A stretch of 64,000 nucleotides of DNA from positions 1,364,001 through 1,428,000 of the forward strand of contig NZ_CP095741.1 in NCBI RefSeq assembly GCF_023078475.1. The letters are read 5' to 3'. Below are positions 47,317-55,565 of the stretch, in pieces. The notes beneath the pieces are model-generated. The model had not been told where the DNA came from and did not search any database. It saw only the letters and a program-made list of their open reading frames with translations. A program made the translations under genes and the position numbers. Positions within the stretch are counted from its first letter, which is position 1. Each line of letters starts with the position of its first letter. This DNA is from Luteibacter aegosomaticola (lineage in GTDB: Bacteria > Pseudomonadota > Gammaproteobacteria > Xanthomonadales > Rhodanobacteraceae).

Positions 47317-47352
47317 CCCCGTGCCGCAAGTCAGATTGACACCGGCACGGGG
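47317..47352. other. perfect 10-bp inverted repeat after pmbA
   Basis: CCCCGTGCCG (47317-47326) pairs with CGGCACGGGG (47343-47352) around a 16-nt loop that contains TTGACA at its end. There is no T-run; it could be a weak terminator of pmbA or a regulatory site for the next gene. Confidence 0.45.
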
Positions 47353-47393
47353 CGAAGGGAGAGTGGGGCCGTCATCGCCCAGGGAGTCGTGCC

Positions 47394-47807
47394 ATGAGTA
47401 CCCCGTCCGATCAGGTTCCGCCGTCGCCGCCGCCTGCACCGCCGCCGCCGTATGAGCCGGTGTCACCCCCGTCCGCTGCGCCGAGCGCCGATGACAAGAA
47501 CATCGCGATGCTCACGCACCTCTCCGGGCTGCTCTTCCATGTCGTCGTGCCGCTCATCGTGTGGCTGGTCTTCAAGGACCGCGAGGACAAGCAGTACCTC
47601 GTACGCGAGGCGAAGGAAGCCCTGAACTTCCAGATCACCATCGTGCTGGCCTATTTCATCGGCGGCATCCTCTCGATCATCCTGATCGGCGGCCTGGTGA
47701 TCTTCCTGGCCTGGATCGCAAACCTCGTGTTCTGCATCGTCGCCGCGCTGAAGGTCAGCTCGGATGGCACCTACCGCTACCCGTATTGCCTGCGCCTGAT
47801 CAACTGA
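47394..47807 (+). CDS. DUF4870 (Tic20-like) membrane protein
   Basis: Small inner-membrane protein of 137 residues with GGGAG 10 nt upstream. A Pro-rich cytoplasmic head (about 1-36) precedes three hydrophobic segments (about 45-62, 83-103 and 105-125). The DUF4870 pattern is present: DKNIAMLTHLSGLLFHVVVPLIVWL, then REAKEALNFQITI and the closing YRYPYCLRLI. Function is unknown in bacteria. It is followed by a strong terminator. Confidence 0.88.
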   Translation: MSTPSDQVPPSPPPAPPPPYEPVSPPSAAPSADDKNIAMLTHLSGLLFHVVVPLIVWLVFKDREDKQYLVREAKEALNFQITIVLAYFIGGILSIILIGGLVIFLAWIANLVFCIVAALKVSSDGTYRYPYCLRLIN

Positions 47808-47828
47808 GCCCGGCGCAAGCTGTGTACG

Positions 47829-47857
47829 AAAAGGGCCCGCGAATGCGGGCCCTTTTT
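47829..47857. terminator. rho-independent terminator
   Basis: Stem AAAGGGCCCGC / GCGGGCCCTTT with a GAAT loop and T-run, 22 nt after the DUF4870 stop. It may also serve the convergent ispA operon. Confidence 0.9.
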
Positions 47858-47910
47858 ATGGTCCGTGATGGAAAGCACGGCCAACGAAGCGGTGAAGCTG
47901 GCGCTCTTAA

Positions 47911-48816
47911 TTAGTGCCCGCGCGCTGCCGAATACCGCGCCAGATCCGCCAGCCATTCACCGCGTGCACCCAGCGGCGAGATCGCTTCCAGCGCTTCGTC
48001 CACGAGCGCGGCAAGCCGCGCGCGCGAGGCGTCGAGGCCGATGATCGACGGGAAGGTGGGCTTGTCCGCGGCGGCGTCTTTGCCGGCGGTTTTGCCGATC
48101 ACGGCCGATTCGCCCTCGATATCGAGGATGTCGTCGCGCACCTGGAAGGCCAGGCCGACGGCGTGGCCATAGCGGTCGAGGCGTTCCAGCAGGTCCTGGT
48201 CGCGGCAGCCGGCCGCGAGGGCGCCCAGGCGTACCGAGGCGCGGATAAGCGCGCCGGTCTTGTACGCGTGCATGCGCTCGAGTTCTTCGAGCGTGAGCTT
48301 GCGGCCCACGGCGGAAAGATCGAACGCCTGGCCACCGGCCATGCCTTCGGCACCGCAGGCGGCACCTAACGTACGCAGCATGGCGATGCGCTGGGCGGGG
48401 TCGTCCCCTTCCGGTTCGTCATCCGCCAGGATTTCAAAGGCAAGAGCCTGCAGGGCATCCCCGGCGAGGATCGCCATGGCCTCGCCGAATACGATGTGGC
48501 ACGTGGGCCGGCCGCGGCGCAGGTCGTCGTCATCCATGGCCGGCAGGTCGTCGTGGACCAGCGAATAGGCGTGGATGATCTCGACGGCACAAGCCGGCGC
48601 ATCGAGCACAGGGCCATCGCTGCCCAGCGCATGGCCTGCGGCGTATACGAGGAGCGGGCGCAGCCGCTTGCCACCACCCAGCACGGCGTAGCGCATGGCA
48701 CGGTGCAGTTCGGTGGGGGGCAGGTCTTCGCCGGGCAACACACGCGCGAGCGCGTCGTCGGCCCGGCCGGCCAGCGCCTTCAGCGGCGCCGGCAGGTCAG
48801 TCGATGCGGGAGTCAA
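47911..48816 (-). CDS. ispA: farnesyl diphosphate synthase (polyprenyl synthetase)
   Basis: Prenyltransferase of 301 residues making farnesyl diphosphate for quinones and undecaprenyl phosphate. The first Asp-rich motif is [19 protein letters not shown] (Asp89, Asp90, Asp95); the second is FQVRDDILD near 226-234. GGGKRLRP at 47-54 binds the diphosphate. It overlaps the xseB 3' end by 20 nt, the usual xseB-ispA arrangement. No dxs follows here; the operon ends at the terminator. Confidence 0.95.
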   Translation of the reverse strand: MTPASTDLPAPLKALAGRADDALARVLPGEDLPPTELHRAMRYAVLGGGKRLRPLLVYAAGHALGSDGPVLDAPACAVEIIHAYSLVHDDLPAMDDDDLRRGRPTCHIVFGEAMAILAGDALQALAFEILADDEPEGDDPAQRIAMLRTLGAACGAEGMAGGQAFDLSAVGRKLTLEELERMHAYKTGALIRASVRLGALAAGCRDQDLLERLDRYGHAVGLAFQVRDDILDIEGESAVIGKTAGKDAAADKPTFPSIIGLDASRARLAALVDEALEAISPLGARGEWLADLARYSAARGH

Positions 48817-49057
48817 AGGGTTCGGCGGTATCGGGGGCTTCGGGGTCGAGCAGCAGGCGCACGCGTAGTTCGGCCTGCTCCAGCGCCGTCTGGCACTGCC
48901 GGTAGAGGCCGATGCCGCGCTCGAAAGATTTCAGCGAGTCGTCCAGGCTGAGCTCGCCGCCTTCCATGCGCGTGACGAGCTGCTCGAGCTCATCGAGCGA
49001 GAGCTCGAATTCGGCGATCGACGACACGGGAGCGGGGGCGGCTGGGGACTTCGGCAT
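48797..49057 (-). CDS. xseB: exodeoxyribonuclease VII small subunit
   Basis: Small subunit of 86 residues of the single-strand exonuclease VII. The core motif [39 protein letters not shown] is read as two adjoining helices typical of XseB. The N-terminus is extended by about 15 Pro/Ala-rich residues. It runs into ispA by 20 nt. The large subunit xseA is not in this window. Confidence 0.94.
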   Translation of the reverse strand: MPKSPAAPAPVSSIAEFELSLDELEQLVTRMEGGELSLDDSLKSFERGIGLYRQCQTALEQAELRVRLLLDPEAPDTAEPFDSRID

Positions 49058-49089
49058 GGCGGCAAAACTAGCTCACATGGGCTTTTCGA

Positions 49090-50379
49090 TCAATCGTTGC
49101 GATGCCACAGGGGGGCTGCGCCAGCGCTTTCGAACCGGGGGTGGCCCGCCTCGCTGACCCAGCGGTCGCCGACGGCCAGCACGGTCTCACCCGTTACGAC
49201 AAGCGGGATCCGCGGGCGTTCCCACGGCGGAATGCCCGCCCGCTGGAACAGGTCGCGGAGCTCGCGGGTATGGCGATCACCCACGGGCTTGAGGCTTTCG
49301 CCGCCCTGGCGGTAGCGCACGGTGACGGGCTCATGCAGGCGGTGGCCGCCGAGGGTGAGCGAGCCGCCCCCTGGCAGGGACAGTGGCTCGCCGCGCCAGG
49401 GCGCTGACCAGGTGGCGTCAAAGGGGCGCAGCCGCGGCATGGCCCACAGGCGTCCACGCCAGACCCGCACCTCGGTATCGAGCCAGCCGACCAGCGGCAG
49501 GCGTTCGGCGGCGGCTTCCCGGGCCTGGCGTTCGAGGGTCTCGCGCTGTGCGGTGGTCGGTGCGGAAAGGCCGGCACTGTGCAGCCAGTGGTCGAGTAGC
49601 GGCCCACGCCAGGCGTGGGGCAGGGCTAGCCAGCCTGCGGCGTCGAGACTGCCGTCCGCGCCGCGCAGGTCGGTATAGGCGGCGAGCCAGCCATCGCGCA
49701 AGCAGGCCGCCGCTTCGCCACACAGGCGTGCGCTGTGCACGACGCTGTGGGCCGCATGCGGCCAATGCTCGCGCAGGGCAGGCAGCACCGTACCGCGCAG
49801 CCAGGCACGGGCGACTCGCGGATCGTCATTCGACGGATCATGGATGGTATCGAGGGCGTGTAGCGCGACGTGGTCCATCAGGGCGTCGCGCGGCACGTCC
49901 AGCAATGGACGCCACTGGTAACCCGCGCCGAGCGGGCGGAGCGCGCGCATGCCGGCGAGGCCTTCAGGACCTGCCCCGCGCATGAGCTTCAACAACACCG
50001 TTTCCACCTGGTCATCGCGGTGATGGGCCAGGACAAGCCGCTCCCCGGGCCGCAGCGCGGCCGTGAACGCGGCGCGCCGCGCACGGCGTGCCGCACCTTC
50101 CATGCCCTCGCCACGGCTGAGATCGACGCTCACGCGGATGGACTCGAACGGTACATCCAGTGATTCGCAGAACCGCCGGCAATGGACCGCCCAGAGCCCG
50201 CTCTCCGCGTGCAGGCCGTGGTCGATATGCAGCGCGCGCAGGGCGGGCCGGGGCGTTTGCAATGCCAGGGCATGCAGCAGCGCGGTGGAATCCGGGCCGC
50301 CGCTATAGGCCACGACGAGCGGCGTGGCGTCGGTATCCGCCAGCGCGGCGGCAAGGTGGTCGGACAGTGACAGGTTCAT
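49090..50379 (-). CDS. tilS: tRNA(Ile)-lysidine synthase
   Basis: Enzyme of 429 residues that converts C34 of the CAU-anticodon tRNA-Ile to lysidine. PP-loop motif SGGPDS at 26-31, followed by IDHGLHAES and the LAHHRDDQVETVLLKLMRGAG block. The C-terminal substrate-binding domain has SGESLKPVG-like GGESLKPVGDRHTRELRDLFQ and PPWERPRIPLV. Its start overlaps the stop of the upstream NYN gene as ATGA. Confidence 0.95.
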   Translation of the reverse strand: MNLSLSDHLAAALADTDATPLVVAYSGGPDSTALLHALALQTPRPALRALHIDHGLHAESGLWAVHCRRFCESLDVPFESIRVSVDLSRGEGMEGAARRARRAAFTAALRPGERLVLAHHRDDQVETVLLKLMRGAGPEGLAGMRALRPLGAGYQWRPLLDVPRDALMDHVALHALDTIHDPSNDDPRVARAWLRGTVLPALREHWPHAAHSVVHSARLCGEAAACLRDGWLAAYTDLRGADGSLDAAGWLALPHAWRGPLLDHWLHSAGLSAPTTAQRETLERQAREAAAERLPLVGWLDTEVRVWRGRLWAMPRLRPFDATWSAPWRGEPLSLPGGGSLTLGGHRLHEPVTVRYRQGGESLKPVGDRHTRELRDLFQRAGIPPWERPRIPLVVTGETVLAVGDRWVSEAGHPRFESAGAAPLWHRND

Positions 50380-51119
50380 TTACCTTTTGAACGCAGCTTG
50401 ATGTACACGTGCTTGGCGTTGCCGTGCTGGCGCTCTTCCACATCGAACAGGCCGATGCCATGGATGAGGCCACTGAGCTTCGCGTAACCGTAGTTGCGCG
50501 AATCGAAATCCGGCATGCGCTTGTTGAGGATACTGCCGACGCCGCCGAGCGCAGCCCAGCCGTTATCGTCGGAGGCATCCTTGATCGCGTTGCGTACGTT
50601 GTTGAGCAGCTTGGTGTCGCCGCGCAATTCGGCGACCGACAGCGGTGCGGGAGGCTGTTTTTCCTCGTCTTCGCCCGCGCCTACGAGCACTTCGGTATAG
50701 ATGAATTTGTCGCATGCCGACACGAAGGCTTTGGGGGTCTTCAGTTCACCGAACCCGTACACGATGAGGCCCGCCTCGCGGATGCGCGACGCCAACCGCG
50801 TGAAATCGCTGTCGCTGGAGACAATGCAGAAACCGTCGAAGCGCTCGGCGTACAGCAAATCCATGGCGTCGATGATCATGGCCGAATCCGTGGCGTTCTT
50901 GCCCGAGGTATAGGCGAACTGCTGGATGGGCTGGATGGAATGATCGAGGAGCGCCGCCTTCCACCCGTTGAGGTTGGGGCCGGTCCAGTCGCCGTAGATG
51001 CGTTTGACGTGGGCGGTGCCGTACTTTGCGACCTCGGCCAGCAGGCCGTCCACGATCGCCGGGCGGGCATTATCCGCATCGATCAGGACAGCGAGCTTAA
51101 CGGTGACGTCGGTGGCCAT
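50376..51119 (-). CDS. NYN-domain protein with OST-HTH/LOTUS-like tail
   Basis: Putative RNA-binding nuclease of 247 residues; the ATG at 51119 has GGGAGA upstream. The NYN (PIN-like) domain covers about 8-150, with acidic active-site residues Asp14 and Asp16 in VLIDADN, ATDSAMIIDAMD, and SSDSDFTRLASR. The C-terminal part (about 165-245) has a winged-helix/LOTUS pattern ending in KHVYIKLRSK. Family members resemble LabA/YacP-like proteins. The target is unknown. It overlaps tilS by 4 nt, hinting at RNA metabolism. Confidence 0.87.
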   Translation of the reverse strand: MATDVTVKLAVLIDADNARPAIVDGLLAEVAKYGTAHVKRIYGDWTGPNLNGWKAALLDHSIQPIQQFAYTSGKNATDSAMIIDAMDLLYAERFDGFCIVSSDSDFTRLASRIREAGLIVYGFGELKTPKAFVSACDKFIYTEVLVGAGEDEEKQPPAPLSVAELRGDTKLLNNVRNAIKDASDDNGWAALGGVGSILNKRMPDFDSRNYGYAKLSGLIHGIGLFDVEERQHGNAKHVYIKLRSKGK

Positions 51120-51189
51120 GGCCGTCTCCCTGGAAGCGAGCGGCCATGGTAGCGCGACGCCGTGACAACGGCGTGCGCGGGCGGGGGGC

Positions 51190-52146
51190 TTACTCGGTGA
51201 AGGCGCCGAAACCACGCAGGCGCTGGTAGCGCTTTTCGAGCAGGGCATCGACGGGCAGCTTTTCGAGCTCGTCGAGCTGGTTCAGCAGCACGGCCTTCAG
51301 GCGCGTGGCCATGCTCTGCGGGTTACGGTGGGCGCCACCCAGCGGCTCGCGCACGATCTTGTCGATCAAGCCGTTCTCAAGGATGCGCGGCGCGGTGAGG
51401 CCCATGACCTCGGCCGCATCCTTCGCCTTGTCGGCGCTCTTCCACAGGATGGAGGCGCAGCCTTCCGGCGTGATCACCGAATAGGTCGAGTACTGGAGCA
51501 TGTTCACGCGATCGCCCACGCCGATGGCGAGTGCGCCGCCCGAGCCGCCTTCACCGGTGACGGTGCAGATGACCGGCACGCGCAGCTCGGCCATTTCCAG
51601 CAGGTTGCGGGCAATGGCTTCGGACTGGCCACGCTCTTCGGCGTTGATGCCGGGCCATGCGCCCGCCGTGTCGATGAACGTGAACACCGGCATGCGGAAG
51701 CGCTCGGCCAGCTTGAACAGGCGCAGGGCCTTGCGATAGCCCTCGGGACGCGGCATGCCGAAGTTGCGCTTGACCTTGGTCTTGGTATCGCGGCCCTTCT
51801 GGTGGCCGACGACCATGATCGAGCGGCCGTTGATGCGGGCCAGGCCACCGACGATGGCCTGGTCGTCCGCGAACATGCGGTCGCCCTTGAGCTCGTGGAA
51901 TTCTTCGCACATGCCCTGGATGTAATCGAGCGTGTACGGGCGCGCCGGATGGCGCGACAGCTGGCTGATCTGCCACGGCGAGAGGTTGCGGAAGATCTCA
52001 GCGGTCTTCAGCTTCAGCTTCTCGCGCAGGCGGGCCACTTCTTCATCGATATTGAACGCCTGGCCACTGCTGGCGTGGCGAAGCTCTTCGATCTTCGCTT
52101 CCAGTTCGGCGATGGGTTGTTCGAATTCGAGGAAGTTGGGATTCAT
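51190..52146 (-). CDS. accA: acetyl-CoA carboxylase carboxyltransferase subunit alpha
   Basis: Alpha subunit of 318 residues of the carboxyltransferase that makes malonyl-CoA. The ATG at 52146 opens [19 protein letters not shown], the family N-terminus. Crotonase-fold blocks [42 protein letters not shown] and [15 protein letters not shown] are intact. It lies alone, as often near dnaE in gammaproteobacteria; here the tandem secreted-protein array separates it from dnaE. Confidence 0.97.
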   Translation of the reverse strand: MNPNFLEFEQPIAELEAKIEELRHASSGQAFNIDEEVARLREKLKLKTAEIFRNLSPWQISQLSRHPARPYTLDYIQGMCEEFHELKGDRMFADDQAIVGGLARINGRSIMVVGHQKGRDTKTKVKRNFGMPRPEGYRKALRLFKLAERFRMPVFTFIDTAGAWPGINAEERGQSEAIARNLLEMAELRVPVICTVTGEGGSGGALAIGVGDRVNMLQYSTYSVITPEGCASILWKSADKAKDAAEVMGLTAPRILENGLIDKIVREPLGGAHRNPQSMATRLKAVLLNQLDELEKLPVDALLEKRYQRLRGFGAFTE

Positions 52147-52380
52147 GGAATACGCATAGCCAAGGCAAGACCCGGCATTATAACCGGCCTGTGCCAGCCT
52201 TGGTGTGCGCGGCAGTACGGACACTGCGCGGAATCTAAGCCTATGAATGCTAAGGGTTTGGCTGAGCGGGGTTTCAGGCTTGCGGCGATATACGCCTATG
52301 TGGCGCCGTGGTGGAATCCACTTGCGGGATGGACCCGCGCTGGCCGGCCTTGCCGCCAGACACTGACAAGGAGTCACCCA

Positions 52381-52884
52381 TGAATCGTTCAACCTTCATT
52401 CGCGTCGCGGGCCTGACCGGCCTCAGCCTTGCCTGGGCGCTCCCGGCCGCCGCCGAACCGGCATGCCCCTCGCTGCATACGCCCGGCACGCCGATGGTGT
52501 GTGACCTTATCAACTCCCATGCTGAGCGGTTCGACGCTGATGGCACGCTGAGCAAGCGCATCACGCTTCCGCTGAACACCACCATCGACGACAACGAGCT
52601 GCCGACGTACTCGCTGTTCATCGACGTCGACCACACGGTGCCATGCCGCTCAACCTGCGCGCCACGCTAGCCATGGTGGACGATGCCGGCGGGAACGCGA
52701 TCGAACTGGGCGCGGTTGAATCTGAGGTGCCCCCGGCTTTCGGCGCATCTGGCTGGACGCGCGTGCGCAGCGGTTCGCACAGCCCGCCTATCTCAGGCTG
52801 AACGTGGCGCAGAGCGGTGACGACGCATCGCCGCTGACGATCAAGAACATCAACGTGATCCAGGCGATCGGACGGGACCGTTAA
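52381..52884 (+). pseudogene. frameshifted member of the tandem secreted-protein family (member A)
   Basis: ACAAGGAGTC precedes the ATG at 52381. A signal peptide (about 1-24) and CPSLHTPGTPMVCDL match member E at 54975. The frame shifts near 52640 (reading on as MPLNLRATLAMVDDAGGN) and returns near 52735 (as FAQPAYLRLNVAQSGDD), finishing at the TAA at 52882 in the original frame. The uncorrected frame stops at 52670 after 96 codons. About 35 residues of the middle, present in member E, are also missing. A C5 run sits at the second shift, so sequencing error is possible for that one; the deletion argues for real decay. Confidence 0.75.
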
Positions 52885-53039
52885 CGGTTCGAAGCCGTGT
52901 AGGCGAAGGCTGACATTTGCGTAGGCGGCGGGCCAGAGCCGCCTACGTGTCGCCCATCCCGCGCGGTAACCATGCTCCAATGCGACCCGCGGGATGAACC
53001 CGTCGTTGCCCAGGAGGGCAGCGCTTCGACAAGGAGTCA

Positions 53040-53630
53040 ATGCATGCGCCTGTTAATGTTTTCCACCGTTTCACCCTTGGCCTGGCCCTGATGAGCTCAG
53101 GTGCGGCTGTCGCCGCGGCTGCACCGCCGTGTGACATGGGGCTTATCACGGAACCTGCCGACCTTTGCAGCATTCCCGTGCAAGGTGGCCATTTCGAACG
53201 CGGGCTCGCTGGCTGGCACACGGTCGGCGACGTGCTTGCGGTGACCAGCCCCAGTGACCCTCTCGCTGCTGCCGCCTCGCTCGGCTCGCACAGCGCGTTG
53301 CTGCAGTCGATCGAAATTCCTGCTTCAGCCCACGAGTACGGCGACATCACGCTTTATCAGGTCATTGTCTCCGTCCATGCGGCGGGCGAGGGTGGCCGGG
53401 TCCGCGTGCAGGGATCCATGATGGATAAGGCCTTCAACCTTCGGAGCGTGTTGGATGAAGAAGTCGAACTGTCGCCCGGCGTGAATACGCTGCCACTTTC
53501 GTTCAGCGGCGTTCAGACGGCTCAGCCAACGGAACTGCAATTCTCCATCCACCGACGTGACTCGAACGCCTCGGCGTCCGTGACCGTCCTGTCCGTCGGT
53601 GCCGGGCAGCGCGGCGCACGGATCGATTGA
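53040..53630 (+). CDS. secreted protein of the tandem family (member B)
   Basis: Protein of 196 residues, with GACAAGGAGTCA directly before the ATG at 53040. The signal peptide ends near residue 27 (AVAAAA-PP). The mature start has the family pattern of two Cys followed by an N/GxxF-type turn: PPCDMG...LCSIPVQGGHFERGLAGWHTVG, then IEIPASAHEYG and beta-rich segments ending in a VTVLSVG strand. The NGDF-GW arrangement recalls galactose-binding-like carbohydrate modules (CBM4/9 type), an inference by eye. Divergent from its neighbours, sharing mainly the N-terminal block. Confidence 0.7.
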   Translation: MHAPVNVFHRFTLGLALMSSGAAVAAAAPPCDMGLITEPADLCSIPVQGGHFERGLAGWHTVGDVLAVTSPSDPLAAAASLGSHSALLQSIEIPASAHEYGDITLYQVIVSVHAAGEGGRVRVQGSMMDKAFNLRSVLDEEVELSPGVNTLPLSFSGVQTAQPTELQFSIHRRDSNASASVTVLSVGAGQRGARID

Positions 53631-53660
53631 TCCACTACCCCCATGAGCAAAGGAATGATC

Positions 53661-54248
53661 ATGCGCTATACGACCTCAACGGCCGCTTTGTTTGCCCTGT
53701 GCCTTGTCGCAGCCCCGGTGCAGGCCAGCACCAGCCCCGATCCCTCGCGCCTTCCGGCCTGCACGAGCGCCGGTAACGACGACGCCTGCCGCCTGCCGAT
53801 ACGCGACGGAGACTTCAGTGCCGGAGCCTTGAATGGCTGGCAGCGCCAGGGCTTGCCGGTCGTCGGTTACGACGCGAGCGGCAATGCTTATGCGGCCCTG
53901 CCGGTTGGCGCGGCCATCAGCCAGGCCGTCGGCATCCCCACCGCCAATCTGCCACAGGATGTCGCGTATGCGATTCGCTTCCGCGTACTCGGTGAAAGTG
54001 CTGACGGTAGCATCGATGTGCGTGTCGCGCTGTCGGACGACAACGGCAACCAGAAGATCGACCTTGGCGGTACGACCGTGCGTGCCGTTCGCGGCGAGTG
54101 GACCGTGGGCGAATTGTTCGTGACCGGCAAGCAGTACGGCGGCGCACCGCACGTTCATATCACCCTGGCAAACGATAGCGCCAGCGGCACGCAGGTGCAG
54201 GTGGATGATGTCCACGTCGTGGAGAGCGCCGGCGTGGAAGCCGGCTGA
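53661..54248 (+). CDS. secreted protein of the tandem family (member C)
   Basis: Protein of 195 residues from the ATG at 53661, chosen because AAAGGA lies 6 nt upstream; ATGs at 53643 and 53655 are alternatives. Signal peptide to about residue 22 (VQA-ST). The family block reads ACTSAGNDDACRLPIRDGDFSAGALNGW, followed by GAAISQAVGIP, strands IRFRVLG and IDVRVALSDDNGN, and the closing QVQVDDVHVVES. This is the ordered pattern of a single jelly-roll carbohydrate-binding-like domain. No catalytic motif is seen. Confidence 0.72.
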   Translation: MRYTTSTAALFALCLVAAPVQASTSPDPSRLPACTSAGNDDACRLPIRDGDFSAGALNGWQRQGLPVVGYDASGNAYAALPVGAAISQAVGIPTANLPQDVAYAIRFRVLGESADGSIDVRVALSDDNGNQKIDLGGTTVRAVRGEWTVGELFVTGKQYGGAPHVHITLANDSASGTQVQVDDVHVVESAGVEAG

Positions 54249-54273
54249 ACCGCGGAATGACAAGGAGTCACTC

Positions 54274-54930
54274 ATGAATCGTTTCATCACATCACCGCGG
54301 ACGATGCACTCCGTGGCGTCAGCCGCCCGAACGCGTGCGGCTGCGCTTTGCGCTCTCTGGTGCGTCGCTCTTCCGTGCTATGCGGTGACACCTCCGTGCC
54401 CGCTTGATTCACCGGAAGGGTTTTCCGGTACCTGTGAACTTCCCCTAAAAAACGGCGACTTCACGGAGGTGCGCAATGTCAGCAACACCCGGGCGATCGT
54501 CTGGGGGCATTCGGCGCATTGGCTGGCATCCCATCCGCGTGCCAATCTCGGCGTTCACTACGAGGGGCGCTGGGCTAGTCAGTTGTTCGCCACGGGGCAC
54601 TCGATCCGGCAGGACATGCCCGGGCTTCCGATAGCCGGCCCCGAACCTTCCCGTATCGGCGTTCAGTTTGACGTGAGTGCACCCGGTAACAGCGATGCCC
54701 GCATGCGCGCCTTCGTGCAATTGCGAGGTCCCGATGGCCAGGTGCTTGGTGGCCGGAGCCTGGCGGTATCGCCGTCGGGTGCCGCATGGCAGTCGCATGG
54801 GATCGTGCTACCCGTCAGCCGGGTGCCTGCAGGCGCACGCGTCCAGGTGGCGTTCGTCCGCGACGATGCCGCTGGCGGTACGCCGGTAGCCATTACGGGT
54901 GTGCGGGCGTGGCAAAGCACCGGCGAATGA
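54274..54930 (+). CDS. secreted protein of the tandem family (member D)
   Basis: Protein of 218 residues; GACAAGGAGTCA lies 3 nt before the ATG at 54274, the same ribosome site as member A. The N-region is longer (signal to about residue 41, CYA-VT). Family block: PPCPLDSPEGFSGTCELPLKNGDF, then GHSIRQDMPGLP, VQFDVSAPGNSDARMRAFVQLRG and VAITGVRAW. A single-domain secreted protein with one Cys pair near the N-terminus. Function unknown. Confidence 0.72.
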   Translation: MNRFITSPRTMHSVASAARTRAAALCALWCVALPCYAVTPPCPLDSPEGFSGTCELPLKNGDFTEVRNVSNTRAIVWGHSAHWLASHPRANLGVHYEGRWASQLFATGHSIRQDMPGLPIAGPEPSRIGVQFDVSAPGNSDARMRAFVQLRGPDGQVLGGRSLAVSPSGAAWQSHGIVLPVSRVPAGARVQVAFVRDDAAGGTPVAITGVRAWQSTGE

Positions 54931-54974
54931 TTCGCCGGAACCCTTTGATTCAGACCCAAGGAAGGAACCCCTTT

Positions 54975-55559
54975 ATGCGGAACAATAAAAACCTCGTCGT
55001 GGCGTCCATGGCCGTTGCGTTTCTCGCCGTGGGCACGCAGGCACTTGCTGCCACGTGCCCGTCGGCCCACGGCGCGGGCTCACCGATGACGTGCGAACTG
55101 CCGCTCATCAATGGAAGCTTCGATACGCACGACGGGAAGGACTACATCGCCCCCTGGGTGGTCGAGACGGGCAGGGCGAAAGGCCATGGCTATGGCGATG
55201 ATCTGCACCTCTTTGCGGGTGCGCGGATCAGGCAGGATGTACCCCTGCCGTTGAACACCACCCTGGGCGGAGGGCGCTTTCCCTCCTACACGCTGACGTT
55301 CACGACGGATGGCGAAGGCGCCATGGACGTATCGGGCTCGCTGATGGCGCGCCTTACGCTCGTCGACGATGCGGGTGGCAACCCGCTCGAACTGGGGAGT
55401 ACCCGCGTGGCCGTCACGGGGAACCCAAACACCGCCCGGCTCGAGGTCGCCGGTCGCGAGTACCCGCAACCCGCCTACCTGCGCGTGCAGATCCAGCGTG
55501 AGGACGGTAGCGACACGGAGGTCGCTATCGACGACGTCGTGATCGTGCAGTCGTTCTAA
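54975..55559 (+). CDS. secreted protein of the tandem family (member E)
   Basis: Protein of 194 residues from the ATG at 54975 (MRNNKNLVVASM), with AAGGAA upstream. A longer frame from 54786 would overlap member D and has no signal. Signal cleaved near ALA-AT (residue 26). Family block: CPSAHGAGSPMTCELPLINGSFDTHDG, then AGARIRQDVPLPLNTTLGG, YTLTFTTDGEGAMDV, LTLVDDAGGNPLELG and the end VAIDDVVIVQSF. This is the intact relative of pseudogene A. It is the last member; its stop lies 6 nt before the end of the convergent dnaE gene. Confidence 0.75.
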   Translation: MRNNKNLVVASMAVAFLAVGTQALAATCPSAHGAGSPMTCELPLINGSFDTHDGKDYIAPWVVETGRAKGHGYGDDLHLFAGARIRQDVPLPLNTTLGGGRFPSYTLTFTTDGEGAMDVSGSLMARLTLVDDAGGNPLELGSTRVAVTGNPNTARLEVAGREYPQPAYLRVQIQREDGSDTEVAIDDVVIVQSF

Positions 55560-55565
55560 GGGGCG

